Source: Actinophytocola sp.
GTDB lineage: Bacteria > Actinomycetota > Actinomycetes > Mycobacteriales > Pseudonocardiaceae
Direction of reading: 5' to 3'
Assembly: GCA_009377395.1 (NCBI GenBank)
Contig: WHUB01000010.1
Span: forward strand, 21,537-85,536
DNA: 64,000 nucleotides
The notes beneath the pieces were generated by a model, which saw only the letters and a list, made by a program, of their open reading frames with translations, was not told the origin of the DNA and did not search any database. The position numbers and the translations under genes were made by a program. Shown here piece after piece: positions 1 to 8,658 of the stretch; the stretch's first letter is position 1, and each line of letters starts with the position of its first letter.

Positions 1-645
1 CACCGACTGCCGCGGCCCCTGCACGATGCTGTAGCGCAGCGCGACGGTCGCGATGCCGTAGCGGCGGCCGAGGTTGACCGCGACCATCTCCTGGCCGTAC
101 TTGGACATCCCGTAGGCGTTCTGCGGGTTCGCGACCCGCTCCGGCGTCGGCAGCAGCTCCATCGGACCCGCGCAGACAGGGCAGGACAACTCCCACTCGC
201 CGCGCCGTAGCGCGGACTCCGGCCGCATGTCCGGCAGCTGCTCGCCGTGCTCCGCGCAGCGGTAGAGCCCCTCGCCCATGGCCGCCTGTGACGACGCGAC
301 TACGACCCGGCTCGGCGCGAGCCGCTCCGCGACGATGATCTCGTAGAGCAGCGCGGTCGAGGTGACGTTGACGTCGGTGAAGCTGGCGAAGTCCGGCAGG
401 TAGTCCTGGTAGGCCGCGAGGTGATACACCGCGTCGGCCCGCCGCAGCAGGTTGGTGAGCAGGTCGCGGTTGCGGACGTCGCCGGTGTACAGCTCGACGC
501 CGGGCGTCAGGTACATCGGCTCGCCGTCGCGGTGGACCGGCGCCCGCAGCGCGTCGAGCACGGTGACCTCGTGGCCGAGCTCGACCAGCCGGTCGCAGGT
601 GTGCGAGCCGATGAACCCGGCGCCGCCGGTGACGAGGACCCGCAT
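1..645 (-). CDS. NAD-dependent sugar epimerase/dehydratase with zinc-ribbon insert (3' end outside window)
   Basis: Extended SDR enzyme, probably acting on a nucleotide-activated sugar for the polysaccharide made by this operon. The 215 visible residues carry the N-terminal Rossmann motif GGAGFIGS (residues 7-14), Asp31 at the end of strand 2, a Ser118-Ser119 pair and the catalytic Tyr178-x3-Lys182. Between the serines and the Tyr sits an insert with Cys130-x2-His133 and Cys155-x2-Cys158, which reads like a small zinc-binding knuckle and is absent from ordinary GalE/RmlB enzymes. The ATG overlaps the stop of the upstream glycosyltransferase (TGATG), so the two are translationally coupled. The gene runs off the left edge, so substrate type cannot be settled. 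Confidence 0.85.
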   Translation of the reverse strand, partial: MRVLVTGGAGFIGSHTCDRLVELGHEVTVLDALRAPVHRDGEPMYLTPGVELYTGDVRNRDLLTNLLRRADAVYHLAAYQDYLPDFASFTDVNVTSTALLYEIIVAERLAPSRVVVASSQAAMGEGLYRCAEHGEQLPDMRPESALRRGEWELSCPVCAGPMELLPTPERVANPQNAYGMSKYGQEMVAVNLGRRYGIATVALRYSIVQGPRQSV

Positions 646-1781
646 CAGCCGACCCTCCGGTATACCTCGCGGTAGACGTCGAGGGTGCGTTCGGCGGTGC
701 GCGCCCAGGAGAACTCGCGCGCCCGCAGCAGCCCCTTCTCCCGCAGCCCGTCGCCGGACGGCCCGCAGGCGTCCAGGATCGCCTGCGCGAGCGCGTCCGG
801 ATCGGACGGATCTGCCAGCAGCGCCGCGCCACCGGCCGTCTCCGGCATGGCGCTGACGGTGGAGGTGACCACCGGGCAGCCGGTCGCCATCGCCTCCAGG
901 ATCGGCAGCCCGAAGGTCTCGTTGAACGACGGGTACACGAACACGTCGGCCGTGCGGTAGAAGTGCACGGTGTCTTCGAGCGGCACCCCGCCGACCCACA
1001 CCACGTCGCGGGCGATACCGAGCGAGTCGGCGAGGGCACGCAGCTCGGCGGCGTGTTCGCCGTCGCGGCCGGGTCCGACCACGACCAGCTGTCTGCCGCC
1101 CAGTTCGCGGCGTGCGGCGGCGAACGCCCGCAGCAGGCCGGCGCAGTTCTTGTACGGCCACAGCGAGGACACGAACAGCACGAACGGTCCGGTGACGCCC
1201 TGGCCGCGCACCCGCTGCCACGCCTCGTCGGTGTCGCCGGGCCGGAACAGCTCGTGGTCGACCGCCTCCGGAATCAGCCGGAGCTTGGCCGGGGCGACGT
1301 CGAGGTGCGCGAGCACTTCCTGGCGCAGGCTCTCGGAGTTGATAATGATCGCGTCCGCGGTGCGGGCGGTGCGCGGGTAGTTCAGCCGCCGGTACAGCCG
1401 CGCCGACGGTCGCACCGAACCGGGCGCGGTGTAGGCGTGCAGCGTCTTGAAGTGCACCACCAGTCCCGGAGCCGGGCGCACGATGGGCGCCATCAGGGTG
1501 CTGAACACGTCGATGCCGGACAACGGCAGCCGCAGCGGGGCGTACAGGTGCTCGCTCGCGGTGCGCAGCGGCGGACGTTCGTTCGACCACGGGAAGGTGA
1601 TGTGCTCGACGTTGTGGCCGTAGCCGTCGTGCTGCTCCCGCATCCGGGGGCTGACCAGCAGGTGGAAGCGCTCGCCGTCGGTGAGCCGCTTGGCCATCTC
1701 CGGGATGATCCTGGTCCAGAACCAGTGGGCGCCGGACGGGTTCGCTGGGTCGTCGGTCAGCAGGTTGATCGCGACCTGCAT
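645..1781 (-). CDS. Glycosyltransferase family 4 (GT-B)
   Basis: About 378 residues, a retaining GT-B glycosyltransferase that would add one sugar to the lipid-linked repeat unit at the inner face of the membrane. The C-terminal domain has the donor-site segment [10 protein letters not shown] near residue 200 and the [21 protein letters not shown] nucleotide-sugar signature near residue 290, most like mannosyl- and rhamnosyl-transferases. A longer reading frame begins 12 codons earlier, but that start lies inside the preceding gene. ATG at 1781 leaves 4 bases after the stop of the heptose gene and starts with a typical GT strand (MQVAINLL). The acceptor and linkage cannot be read from the sequence. 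Confidence 0.88.
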   Translation of the reverse strand: MQVAINLLTDDPANPSGAHWFWTRIIPEMAKRLTDGERFHLLVSPRMREQHDGYGHNVEHITFPWSNERPPLRTASEHLYAPLRLPLSGIDVFSTLMAPIVRPAPGLVVHFKTLHAYTAPGSVRPSARLYRRLNYPRTARTADAIIINSESLRQEVLAHLDVAPAKLRLIPEAVDHELFRPGDTDEAWQRVRGQGVTGPFVLFVSSLWPYKNCAGLLRAFAAARRELGGRQLVVVGPGRDGEHAAELRALADSLGIARDVVWVGGVPLEDTVHFYRTADVFVYPSFNETFGLPILEAMATGCPVVTSTVSAMPETAGGAALLADPSDPDALAQAILDACGPSGDGLREKGLLRAREFSWARTAERTLDVYREVYRRVG

Positions 1782-1785
1782 GCCG

Positions 1786-2973
1786 TCAGAAGGTCTGCGT
1801 CGCAACGGCATCGGCACTCATCCTCGACTGTCGTACGTACTGGGCGAGCAGGTGCATACAGGCCTGGTGGGAGTCCTCGACGATCCCGTAGTTGGCCGAG
1901 TCGACGTGGATGGCCACCGTCGCCTTGCGCCGCGCGGGGCCGCCGTCGAACCCGGTGAGCGCGATCGTGCGCAGGTCGTTGGCGTTGGCCCAGTCGAGCG
2001 CGCGGACGATGTTCGGCGACCGGCCGGACGACGACACCGCGATCAGCACGTCTCCCGGCCGCGCCTGGGATCGCAGCTGGTGTTCGAAGACCGCGTCGTA
2101 GCCGATGTCGTTGGCGATGGCGCTGAAGATCTCGACGTTCGTGCTGAGGCTGTACACGCGGGTGGTCAGGTCGGTGCCGTTGCCGATGCCCTTCACGTGG
2201 TCGCACGCCAGGTGGTTCGCGACCGAGGCGGAACCGCCGTTGCCGCAGGCGAAAACGGCCGCATCGCGCTCATACGCGGCGAGCAGGAGGTCGGCGGCGC
2301 GAGCGACCTCCGCGTGGTCGAGGGTGCCGAAGGCCCGGGACAGTTCGGCGGCGTAGTCGCCGCCGTAGACGTCGGCGCTGTCGTAGCGGTGGGCCGGGAA
2401 CTGGGGCCATGCCTTCTTGGCGCCGGCGGGAGCGCCGACGCCGGAGAGGATGTGCGCGACCGCCCCGGCGAGGTCGGCGAACCGGGCCACGCCGGGGTCG
2501 GCGAAGCTCGGCGGGCCGACGTACAGCGGCGTTGCGCCGACCGCCTTGGCGAGCCCGACGTCGGTGGCCGAGTCCCCGATGACCCACGAGGCGGAGAGGT
2601 CGAGGTCGAGCGCGTCCGCCGCGGCCAGCGCCATCCCCGGCGCCGGTTTGCGGTCGTTACTCGCCCGCGCCCACGCGGCGACGACGCCGTCGGGATGGTA
2701 CGGGCAGAACAGCCACAGGTCGACGCGGGCGCCGCACCGGTCCAGCTCGGCGATCAGGTACTTGTGCACCTGCTCGACGTCGTCGATGCCGTAGAAGCCC
2801 CGGGCGACACCGGCCTGGTTGGTGACCACGGCGACCGGGATGCCGGACGCGTTGAGCGCCGCGATCGCGGCGCTCGACCCGTCGATGAGCTCGACCCGGT
2901 CCACCGACCCGACATAGCCGTGGTCGACGATGATGGTGCCGTCGCGATCGAGAAGCACACCTGCTCGGCTCAC
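1786..2973 (-). CDS. Fused heptose-bisphosphate phosphatase (GmhB) and sedoheptulose-7-phosphate isomerase (GmhA)
   Basis: 395 residues made of two enzymes. Residues 1-175 are a HAD-family histidinol-phosphatase/GmhB-like phosphatase: DRDGT with nucleophile Asp9 and acid Asp11, then a QAGVARG segment and the GDS(A)TD loop. Residues about 200-390 are a SIS-fold GmhA isomerase with the ACGNGGSAS phosphosugar loop near 240, a second SSSG loop near 310 and an EDSHQ helix near the C-terminus. Together they cover two of the steps from sedoheptulose 7-phosphate to an activated heptose; the kinase/nucleotidyltransferase step is not in this window. Starts at GTG 2973 behind GGGAGG. Separated by 120 bases from the upstream membrane protein, 4 bases from the downstream glycosyltransferase. 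Confidence 0.9.
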   Translation of the reverse strand: MSRAGVLLDRDGTIIVDHGYVGSVDRVELIDGSSAAIAALNASGIPVAVVTNQAGVARGFYGIDDVEQVHKYLIAELDRCGARVDLWLFCPYHPDGVVAAWARASNDRKPAPGMALAAADALDLDLSASWVIGDSATDVGLAKAVGATPLYVGPPSFADPGVARFADLAGAVAHILSGVGAPAGAKKAWPQFPAHRYDSADVYGGDYAAELSRAFGTLDHAEVARAADLLLAAYERDAAVFACGNGGSASVANHLACDHVKGIGNGTDLTTRVYSLSTNVEIFSAIANDIGYDAVFEHQLRSQARPGDVLIAVSSSGRSPNIVRALDWANANDLRTIALTGFDGGPARRKATVAIHVDSANYGIVEDSHQACMHLLAQYVRQSRMSADAVATQTF

Positions 2974-3093
2974 GGTAGCCCTACCTCCCGGATCGTCGGC
3001 GCTGCGCGGTTGCTCGCGGCGCGGCCACCCTGATGTGCCCTGGATCCACCCAGCCGCGGCACGATGGCGTTGACTGAAGTTCGCCCGGTTGGG

Positions 3094-4326
3094 CTATTCC
3101 GTTACGTCGGTTTTCATCCGTTTCGGGAGCCGCGGTGCAGTCGGCGCGAGCAACGTCGCGGCGACCGCCAGGTGCAGCAGGTACGGCGACGCGTCGCCCA
3201 GCCCGACCTCTGCGTACGAGGCGAGGAGGCAGTAGACGATCAAGAAGATGGCGCAGGCCCGCTCGGTGGACGGCGGCCGCAGCAGCGCGACGACCGCCAG
3301 CGTGGCGACCATCCCGAACACGATCGCGATGCCGACCAGTCCCTGCTCGTGGTACACCGCGAGCCAGCCGCTGTCGATGGGCAGGCCGTTGTACGACTTG
3401 TCGGTCAGCCCGACGCCGAACCACCGCTCGGTCGGCGTGCGGATGTCCGCGAGCAAGGCGTCCCAGACGTCCTCCCGCCCGGTTAGGCTGGTGAAGTTCT
3501 CCGCGTCCTGGCCGCGCCTGATCCACGCCTGGATGGCAGGCCAGAACGCCAGCGCGGCCAGCCCGCCGCCGAGCGCCGTCCCGAGCACCGCCTTGCGGGC
3601 GCGGGACGTGGTCAGCACCAGCGACAGTGCGGCCATGATCAGCCCTGCCAGCAGCGCGAGCGTCGCGGTCCTGGTGTGGGTGAGCAGCAACAGGCCGATG
3701 GCGGGCACGGCGAACACGAGCACGCTCGCCGCGGTCGTGCGTTTGCCGAGCCAGAGCAGCAGTGTCAGCCCCGCGACGATCGCGGCGTACTGCGCGATCT
3801 GTGGCGGCGGCATCGGCCACAGCGCGCCGACCAGCCGACCGCCGTAGTCGGCCGGCAGCGCCAGGCCCGGCGCCACGACGAGCCCCGCCGCCACCACGAC
3901 GAGCACGGCGGCGAAGGTCCTGATGTGATGCCGGACGAACGTCGTCGTGCCGTCCCACCAGCAGCTCAGCAGCCACAGCGTCGCCAGGAACACCGCCAGC
4001 CGCCCACACCGCATCAGGGCGCCGAAGCCGGACTCGATCCGTGCGCTGGAGACGAAGCTCAGCACCAGCAGCAGGCTCAGCAGCAGCAGGAACACGCTCG
4101 GCCGGAACCGCAGTCGTGGGTTGAGCAGCAAGGCGAGTGTGAACGCGATGAGCAGCGAGCCCATCGTCACCGCCTGCGCGATCGGGCGCGGAATCGCCAC
4201 CAGCGTCTCCGGCCCCTGCGAGCCGAGCGTGTTGACGGCGAGCAGTGCCCAGGCGACGCCGACCAGCGGTGGCCCGTGTTGCGTCACGCCGTCCTGGACG
4301 CGCTGCCCGTGCGCTGTCGCCGTCAT
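3094..4326 (-). CDS. O-antigen polymerase/ligase-like (Wzy_C) membrane protein
   Basis: 410 residues with roughly eleven hydrophobic segments and, between them, a Wzy_C-type loop region: a THTRTA segment near residue 220 followed by a loop with SLTGREDVWD and WFGVGL...SGWLAVYHEQG. This layout is that of O-antigen polymerases and ligases, which act on undecaprenyl-linked glycans at the outer face of the cytoplasmic membrane. In a Gram-positive cell a Wzy polymerase or a wall-attachment ligase are the likely roles. ATG 4326 overlaps the stop of the methyltransferase gene (ATGA); a longer open frame upstream is out of frame with that gene and has no transmembrane character, so it was not used. 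Confidence 0.85.
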   Translation of the reverse strand: MTATAHGQRVQDGVTQHGPPLVGVAWALLAVNTLGSQGPETLVAIPRPIAQAVTMGSLLIAFTLALLLNPRLRFRPSVFLLLLSLLLVLSFVSSARIESGFGALMRCGRLAVFLATLWLLSCWWDGTTTFVRHHIRTFAAVLVVVAAGLVVAPGLALPADYGGRLVGALWPMPPPQIAQYAAIVAGLTLLLWLGKRTTAASVLVFAVPAIGLLLLTHTRTATLALLAGLIMAALSLVLTTSRARKAVLGTALGGGLAALAFWPAIQAWIRRGQDAENFTSLTGREDVWDALLADIRTPTERWFGVGLTDKSYNGLPIDSGWLAVYHEQGLVGIAIVFGMVATLAVVALLRPPSTERACAIFLIVYCLLASYAEVGLGDASPYLLHLAVAATLLAPTAPRLPKRMKTDVTE

Positions 4327-5207
4327 GGCGAGCCCGCCCCGCTGTCCGGCTTCGCCCGCAGGTGCACCCACAGATGCCAGCCGAGCCTGCGTCCCGCGGT
4401 GAGCCGGTGGACGGGCAGCGGCGGGGCGTGCAGGTAGCGGCGATAGGAGTCGACCAGGTCGAAGCCGGGGAAGTCCCGCCGCACCTCGGCCAGCGAGTAG
4501 ACCTTGGCGTACGGGTTGAGCGGGCCGTCGGTGTTGCGGTGGGTGAACGTGTCCAGCCGCATGTACTCGCGCAGACCGGTGCGCTCCGCGTTGGTCAGAT
4601 GTTGCCGCAGCATCGGCGACGACGCGGCGAGCGACGTCCGGCGCAGCGGGTACGCGGAGGCGAGCACCGCCCGGCGGATCAGCCGGATGCTGACCTGGTA
4701 GTTGAGTGAGGCACGGGCATAGAGCATCGCGACGAGCAGTCCACCCGGCTTGAGCACCCGGTGGATCTCGGACTGCGCGGTGTGGATGTCGGGAATGTGG
4801 TGCAGCACGCCGTGGCTGAAGACGATGTCGAAACTGCTGTCGGGCCACGGGATCGCGAGCGCCGACCCCTGCTTCAGGGCGTCGTGGCGAAGCTCGTGCA
4901 CGGTGAGCCGGGCCTGGACTCTGCTCACCGACTCCGCGGTGAGGTCCAAACCGGACCAGCGGGCGCCACGCCGGATGAGCTGTTCCGACTCGGCGCCCTG
5001 GCCGAGCCCGATCTCCAGCACCCGCTTGTCACGCCAGTCGGTCCGGTCGAGGCAGTCCGGGATGTGGCGCTCGCGGCCGTACCGCCAGGCGTCGTACGCG
5101 CTGAAGAAGCGGTCGTAGTCGTCGGCGAACGCGGCGTGCAGCCCGCCGACGATGTGGTCACCGCACGGATGGGCGTTCCAGAACGACTGGACGTCGGCCT
5201 CGTTCAT
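4323..5207 (-). CDS. SAM-dependent class I methyltransferase
   Basis: 294 residues. Motif I is VLEIGLGQG (residues 64-71 region), followed by the acidic GLDLT of strand 2, and FSHGVLHHI near residue 135, typical of Methyltransf_11/UbiE-like small-molecule methyltransferases. The N-terminal FWNAHPCG segment is common in polysaccharide-cluster methyltransferases, so O-methylation of a sugar in the polymer is the likely job. Two starts are possible: ATG 5225, which overlaps the upstream stop as ATGA, and ATG 5207, chosen because AAGGAG lies 7 bases ahead of it. The 3' end overlaps the membrane protein by 4 bases. Confidence 0.88.
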   Translation of the reverse strand: MNEADVQSFWNAHPCGDHIVGGLHAAFADDYDRFFSAYDAWRYGRERHIPDCLDRTDWRDKRVLEIGLGQGAESEQLIRRGARWSGLDLTAESVSRVQARLTVHELRHDALKQGSALAIPWPDSSFDIVFSHGVLHHIPDIHTAQSEIHRVLKPGGLLVAMLYARASLNYQVSIRLIRRAVLASAYPLRRTSLAASSPMLRQHLTNAERTGLREYMRLDTFTHRNTDGPLNPYAKVYSLAEVRRDFPGFDLVDSYRRYLHAPPLPVHRLTAGRRLGWHLWVHLRAKPDSGAGSP

Positions 5208-5221
5208 CGGCTGCTCCTTGG

Positions 5222-6730
5222 TCATTCGCTCACCGGGACGAACGTGCTGCCGGTGTCCTGGAGATAGGGCGCGGCGCGCCACTGGGTGAAGGAGATCGAG
5301 ATGTTGGTGTCGTAGGCCGAGAAGGTCCACGGACCCCGGTAGTCGTTGTGGTGCCACCGGTTCCGCTGCTCCTCCGTGATCGCCTCGCGCACCTCGTCGC
5401 CGCGATAGGGTGACCAGCCCGGGAAGGTGCCGAAGTTCGCGACCACGGCCATCCGCGCGCACAGCACGCGACAGCCGACCACCTCGGGATCGAGCAGGAA
5501 CCGGTTGTGGTGGATGTCGACGCGCTGGGTCTTCCAGCGGCAGTCGTCGTACAGCGGCGCCGTCGCGATCTCCGGGCGGGCGCAACGACGTGGCGTGTCG
5601 ACGAGCAGCGTGCAGATGCCGCGTGAGGTGTTCGCGGGGGAGTTGCAGAACCGGTCGGCGTTCTCCCATAGCGTGATCCCGGACCAGTTGTTCTTAAAGG
5701 TATTGCGATAGACCTCGATCTTGCCGGTGCGGGCTGGCACCCGTGGCTCGCCGCCGGACTCGGAGATGTAGAGCGCCGCCACCGGGAAGTTGTCGGCCCG
5801 GATGGCGAACTCGCGTCCGGCGGCCCAGTTGTTGCCGCGCAGCGCGTTGTCCCTGATGATCGCGTTGTAGCTGGTCTCGTAGATGATCGCGGCGCCGTCG
5901 TTGTGCTCGATGAGGTTGTTTTCGATCAGGAAGTCGTTGTTGTTGGTGTCGGCCCAGATGCCGGGGCCGTGGTTGTGGTGGATCCAGTTGCCGGCGATGT
6001 CGGCGCCGTCGACGGACCAGAACTTCATCGCGCCGGTGCAGCCGCAGCCGGGGATTTGGTTCTCCAGGTCGTCGGTGTTGTTGCCGACGAATTCGTTGTC
6101 CCGCAGCAGGATGTCGTGGAGCTGGTTGCCGGCCTGGAAGGCGTTCAGGCCGTATTGTCCGTTGTTTTTGACGCAGTTGCCGATGATGCGCTGGCGGGAG
6201 CCGGCCATCATGGCGGCGCCGGTGTTGTCGATCAGGGTGTTGTGCGCGATGGTCCAGCCGTTGCCGGAGTCGTGGTTGACGACGCCCTCGTTGACCGGCG
6301 GGACGAAGTTCCGCACGGTCAGGTGGGTGATGGTCACGCCGGCGGCCTTGCCGGTGAATGCGTAGCGGTTCCGGTCGTCGCCGTCGAGCACGGCGCCGGG
6401 CGCGCCGACGTAGCGGCTGCCGTCCTTGGGAGCGACCTGGTCGTACTGGCCGGGACCGAGCGTGTGGACGCCGGGCGCGAGCCAGAACGTGGTGCCGCGC
6501 GGGTTCCGGTTGGTCGCGGTGGTCAGATCGCCCGTGACGCCCGGGTCGACGATGACCGCGCCGGACGGTGGCTCGGCGGGCCCCGGCCTGGCGTTGCCGC
6601 AGATGGTCGCGCCCTCGCCCGGCTTGGGAGGATCGATGGCCTGCGGCCCGGTGCAGGCCGACGCGACGATCGCGAGCACGCCGAGGACGAGCGCGACCGT
6701 GCGGCCCGCTGACCGCCGGCTGGCTATCAT
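5222..6730 (-). CDS. Right-handed beta-helix lipoprotein
   Basis: 502 residues. The N-terminus has a basic start, a hydrophobic stretch (residues 11-23) and Cys26 in VASAC, so it is probably lipidated and held on the outer face of the membrane. The rest is a series of about 22-residue rungs rich in N-x-(I/F) and G-N-x motifs (for example NNDFLIENNLIEHN and RDNALRGNNW), the signature of the NosD/pectate-lyase right-handed parallel beta-helix. Such folds act as polysaccharide lyases, C5-epimerases (AlgG) or glycan-binding scaffolds. No catalytic set was recognised. ATG 6730 overlaps the heparinase-like gene's stop by 4 bases. Confidence 0.82.
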   Translation of the reverse strand: MIASRRSAGRTVALVLGVLAIVASACTGPQAIDPPKPGEGATICGNARPGPAEPPSGAVIVDPGVTGDLTTATNRNPRGTTFWLAPGVHTLGPGQYDQVAPKDGSRYVGAPGAVLDGDDRNRYAFTGKAAGVTITHLTVRNFVPPVNEGVVNHDSGNGWTIAHNTLIDNTGAAMMAGSRQRIIGNCVKNNGQYGLNAFQAGNQLHDILLRDNEFVGNNTDDLENQIPGCGCTGAMKFWSVDGADIAGNWIHHNHGPGIWADTNNNDFLIENNLIEHNDGAAIIYETSYNAIIRDNALRGNNWAAGREFAIRADNFPVAALYISESGGEPRVPARTGKIEVYRNTFKNNWSGITLWENADRFCNSPANTSRGICTLLVDTPRRCARPEIATAPLYDDCRWKTQRVDIHHNRFLLDPEVVGCRVLCARMAVVANFGTFPGWSPYRGDEVREAITEEQRNRWHHNDYRGPWTFSAYDTNISISFTQWRAAPYLQDTGSTFVPVSE

Positions 6731-8658
6731 TGGTGGCTCCGTCGGTCGTGGAAGGTGAGCGTCGTGGTGAGCACTGCGCCGCACGCCTCGCCACGGCCGA
6801 GCAGCGTGACGGCGGGTTCCTTGCGGCCGAAGCCGGGGGAGTACCAGCCAAGCGGCGGGTCTGTCTCGCCCCGGTGGGCGGTCCAAGTCAGCTGCGGCGG
6901 AAGGTCGAGCGTGGCGGTGCCGTCGTGGTGCCAGCGCAGCCGGGCGGTGGTGCCGTCGAGGTCGGCGTCGATGGTGGGTCCTAAGTGGAAGGCGAGCACG
7001 CACGGGTGCCTGCCGCTGACCTCGTCGCGGATCCGCAGTTCGCCGCCGTCGAGCTCGACGGTGCGGCGGTGGATGGCGGGGGCGTAGCCGTCGTGCTCGG
7101 CGCACCAGCGGTCCCGGGCGGCGGTCAGCACCCGGCTGCGGGCGTGCCGGGTCCACAGGAACGGGCCGCCCGACGCCGACTGGTCGGCGCCGTCGAGCCG
7201 TAGGGTGTTGTGGCCGAGGGTGGAGCGGAAATAGCGGCGCCACTCGGGTTCGCCGTGGTAGCAGTAGGTGCCGGGGTCGGCGAGCACATCGACGCCGTCG
7301 TGGCGCACTTCGATCGACAGCGCGTCGGCGTGGGCGTGCGCGGCGATGGCGAGGAAGCCGTGCGGTCCCGCATCGCAACGGCACCAGATCTCGGGCTCCT
7401 CCCGCGTGCGCAGCAGTGTCAGCCCGGCGTCGGGGAAGTGGTCGGGGCGGGTGTTCGGGCGCGGCACGTCCAGCTTCGGGGACCGGACCAATGCAGCGAA
7501 CGCGGCGGTGCGGACGTCTGTCCGCGCCACTGTCGGCCACCAGTCCAGCCGTCCGAAGAGGACATCGCCGGTGGCGAGCAGTGATGCCCACCGGTCGGTG
7601 CCGTCGAGGACGAGGCCGTGGCCGTCGTCGGCGTCGCCCTGCCGGGGCGGGCGCAGCCGGACGTCGACGATCGCGGCGAGCGCGTCGGTCATCCGCAGCA
7701 GCACCGGCCAGGTCGTGTCGGGCAGCCGCACCCCGGCCGCGTCCGTCTCGATCGCCGCCGCGAGCCCGAGTTCGAGCACCAGGCCGTGGTACTCGGTCGC
7801 CAGCTCCCGGTTGAGGCCGGAGTCGAAGGTATTGGCGCGCAGGTGCGTGTCGAGTGCGCGCACTGCGGTGGTGCGCCAGCCTGCCGACTCGGGGAACCAG
7901 TCGAACGCGCAGGCGGCCGCGAGCTGCCCGGCCACCTCGGCGATGGCGTGGTTATTCGCCGACGAGCCCCGGCTGGGAAACGCCGCCAGCCACCGCTGGT
8001 GGTGCCAGACCTGGTGCAGCGCCACGTCGTTGCGCTCGAACAGCTCGGCCGCGCCCGGCCAGCCGTGGAGCAGCCGCCGCAGCCACACCCAGGACAGCAG
8101 CCGGATGCCCAGCTCGATGCCGCTGACCCAGTGCACGCCGTGCAGCGGTGGGGTGGCCGCCCACCACGACTTGAGGTGATCGGCCACCCGCTCGGCGTAG
8201 CGCGCGTCACCCGTGACGGCGTAGGCCGCCGCGAGCACGGTGAGGTGCTGATGCCGGGACGGCTCCCAGATCTGTTTGATGTCGCCCACCGCGTCCTCGT
8301 CGCGGTAGGGCACGTCGAACGCGTAGGCATCGGCAGGGGCGCTGTGGCCGGTCTTCGGGTCGAGCGACCAGTCCGGGGTGATCATGTCGTGCCGGGTGAC
8401 GCCGAAGTACTCGGCGGTGCCGTCGAGCAGCCGGTCGGCGGTGGCCAGTAGCGTGCGCCGGGCGTCGGCGGAGACGTCGTCCAGCGCACCGGAGGGGAGC
8501 GGGCTGCGAAACCGCCGCAGCCGCAACGGAATCGGCTCCGGCGGGTGCGCGGCGACGCGGCGCCAGCGGCGCTTGCGCACGGCGTCACCGACGCGCCCGG
8601 CGACCTCGGCCGGTCCCATCCGGGACAGCCGCAGCAGGTACCAGGCCGCCGACGTCAT
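6727..8658 (-). CDS. Heparinase II/III-like protein
   Basis: 643 residues with the two-part layout of the heparinase II/III family: an alpha/alpha toroid (about residues 80-330, with AYAVTGDARYAERV and ATEYHGLVLEL) and a C-terminal beta-sandwich (about 400-640) carrying AHAHADALSIEV, DPGTYCYHG and STLGHNTLRLDG. Known members cleave uronate-containing glycans. There is no signal peptide or lipobox, so the protein looks cytoplasmic, unlike scavenging lyases; members in polysaccharide operons beside AsnB and two-domain oxidoreductases are presumed to act in synthesis or proof-reading. ATG 8658 overlaps the oxidoreductase gene by 4 bases, and its own 3' end overlaps the beta-helix gene. Confidence 0.87.
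   Translation of the reverse strand: MTSAAWYLLRLSRMGPAEVAGRVGDAVRKRRWRRVAAHPPEPIPLRLRRFRSPLPSGALDDVSADARRTLLATADRLLDGTAEYFGVTRHDMITPDWSLDPKTGHSAPADAYAFDVPYRDEDAVGDIKQIWEPSRHQHLTVLAAAYAVTGDARYAERVADHLKSWWAATPPLHGVHWVSGIELGIRLLSWVWLRRLLHGWPGAAELFERNDVALHQVWHHQRWLAAFPSRGSSANNHAIAEVAGQLAAACAFDWFPESAGWRTTAVRALDTHLRANTFDSGLNRELATEYHGLVLELGLAAAIETDAAGVRLPDTTWPVLLRMTDALAAIVDVRLRPPRQGDADDGHGLVLDGTDRWASLLATGDVLFGRLDWWPTVARTDVRTAAFAALVRSPKLDVPRPNTRPDHFPDAGLTLLRTREEPEIWCRCDAGPHGFLAIAAHAHADALSIEVRHDGVDVLADPGTYCYHGEPEWRRYFRSTLGHNTLRLDGADQSASGGPFLWTRHARSRVLTAARDRWCAEHDGYAPAIHRRTVELDGGELRIRDEVSGRHPCVLAFHLGPTIDADLDGTTARLRWHHDGTATLDLPPQLTWTAHRGETDPPLGWYSPGFGRKEPAVTLLGRGEACGAVLTTTLTFHDRRSHQ

Noticed and set aside
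3094..4848. A 584-residue version of the Wzy-like protein
   Set aside because: The added N-terminal 174 residues lie over the methyltransferase gene, are Arg/Pro/Ala-rich and have no membrane segments; ATG 4326 with ATGA coupling is better.
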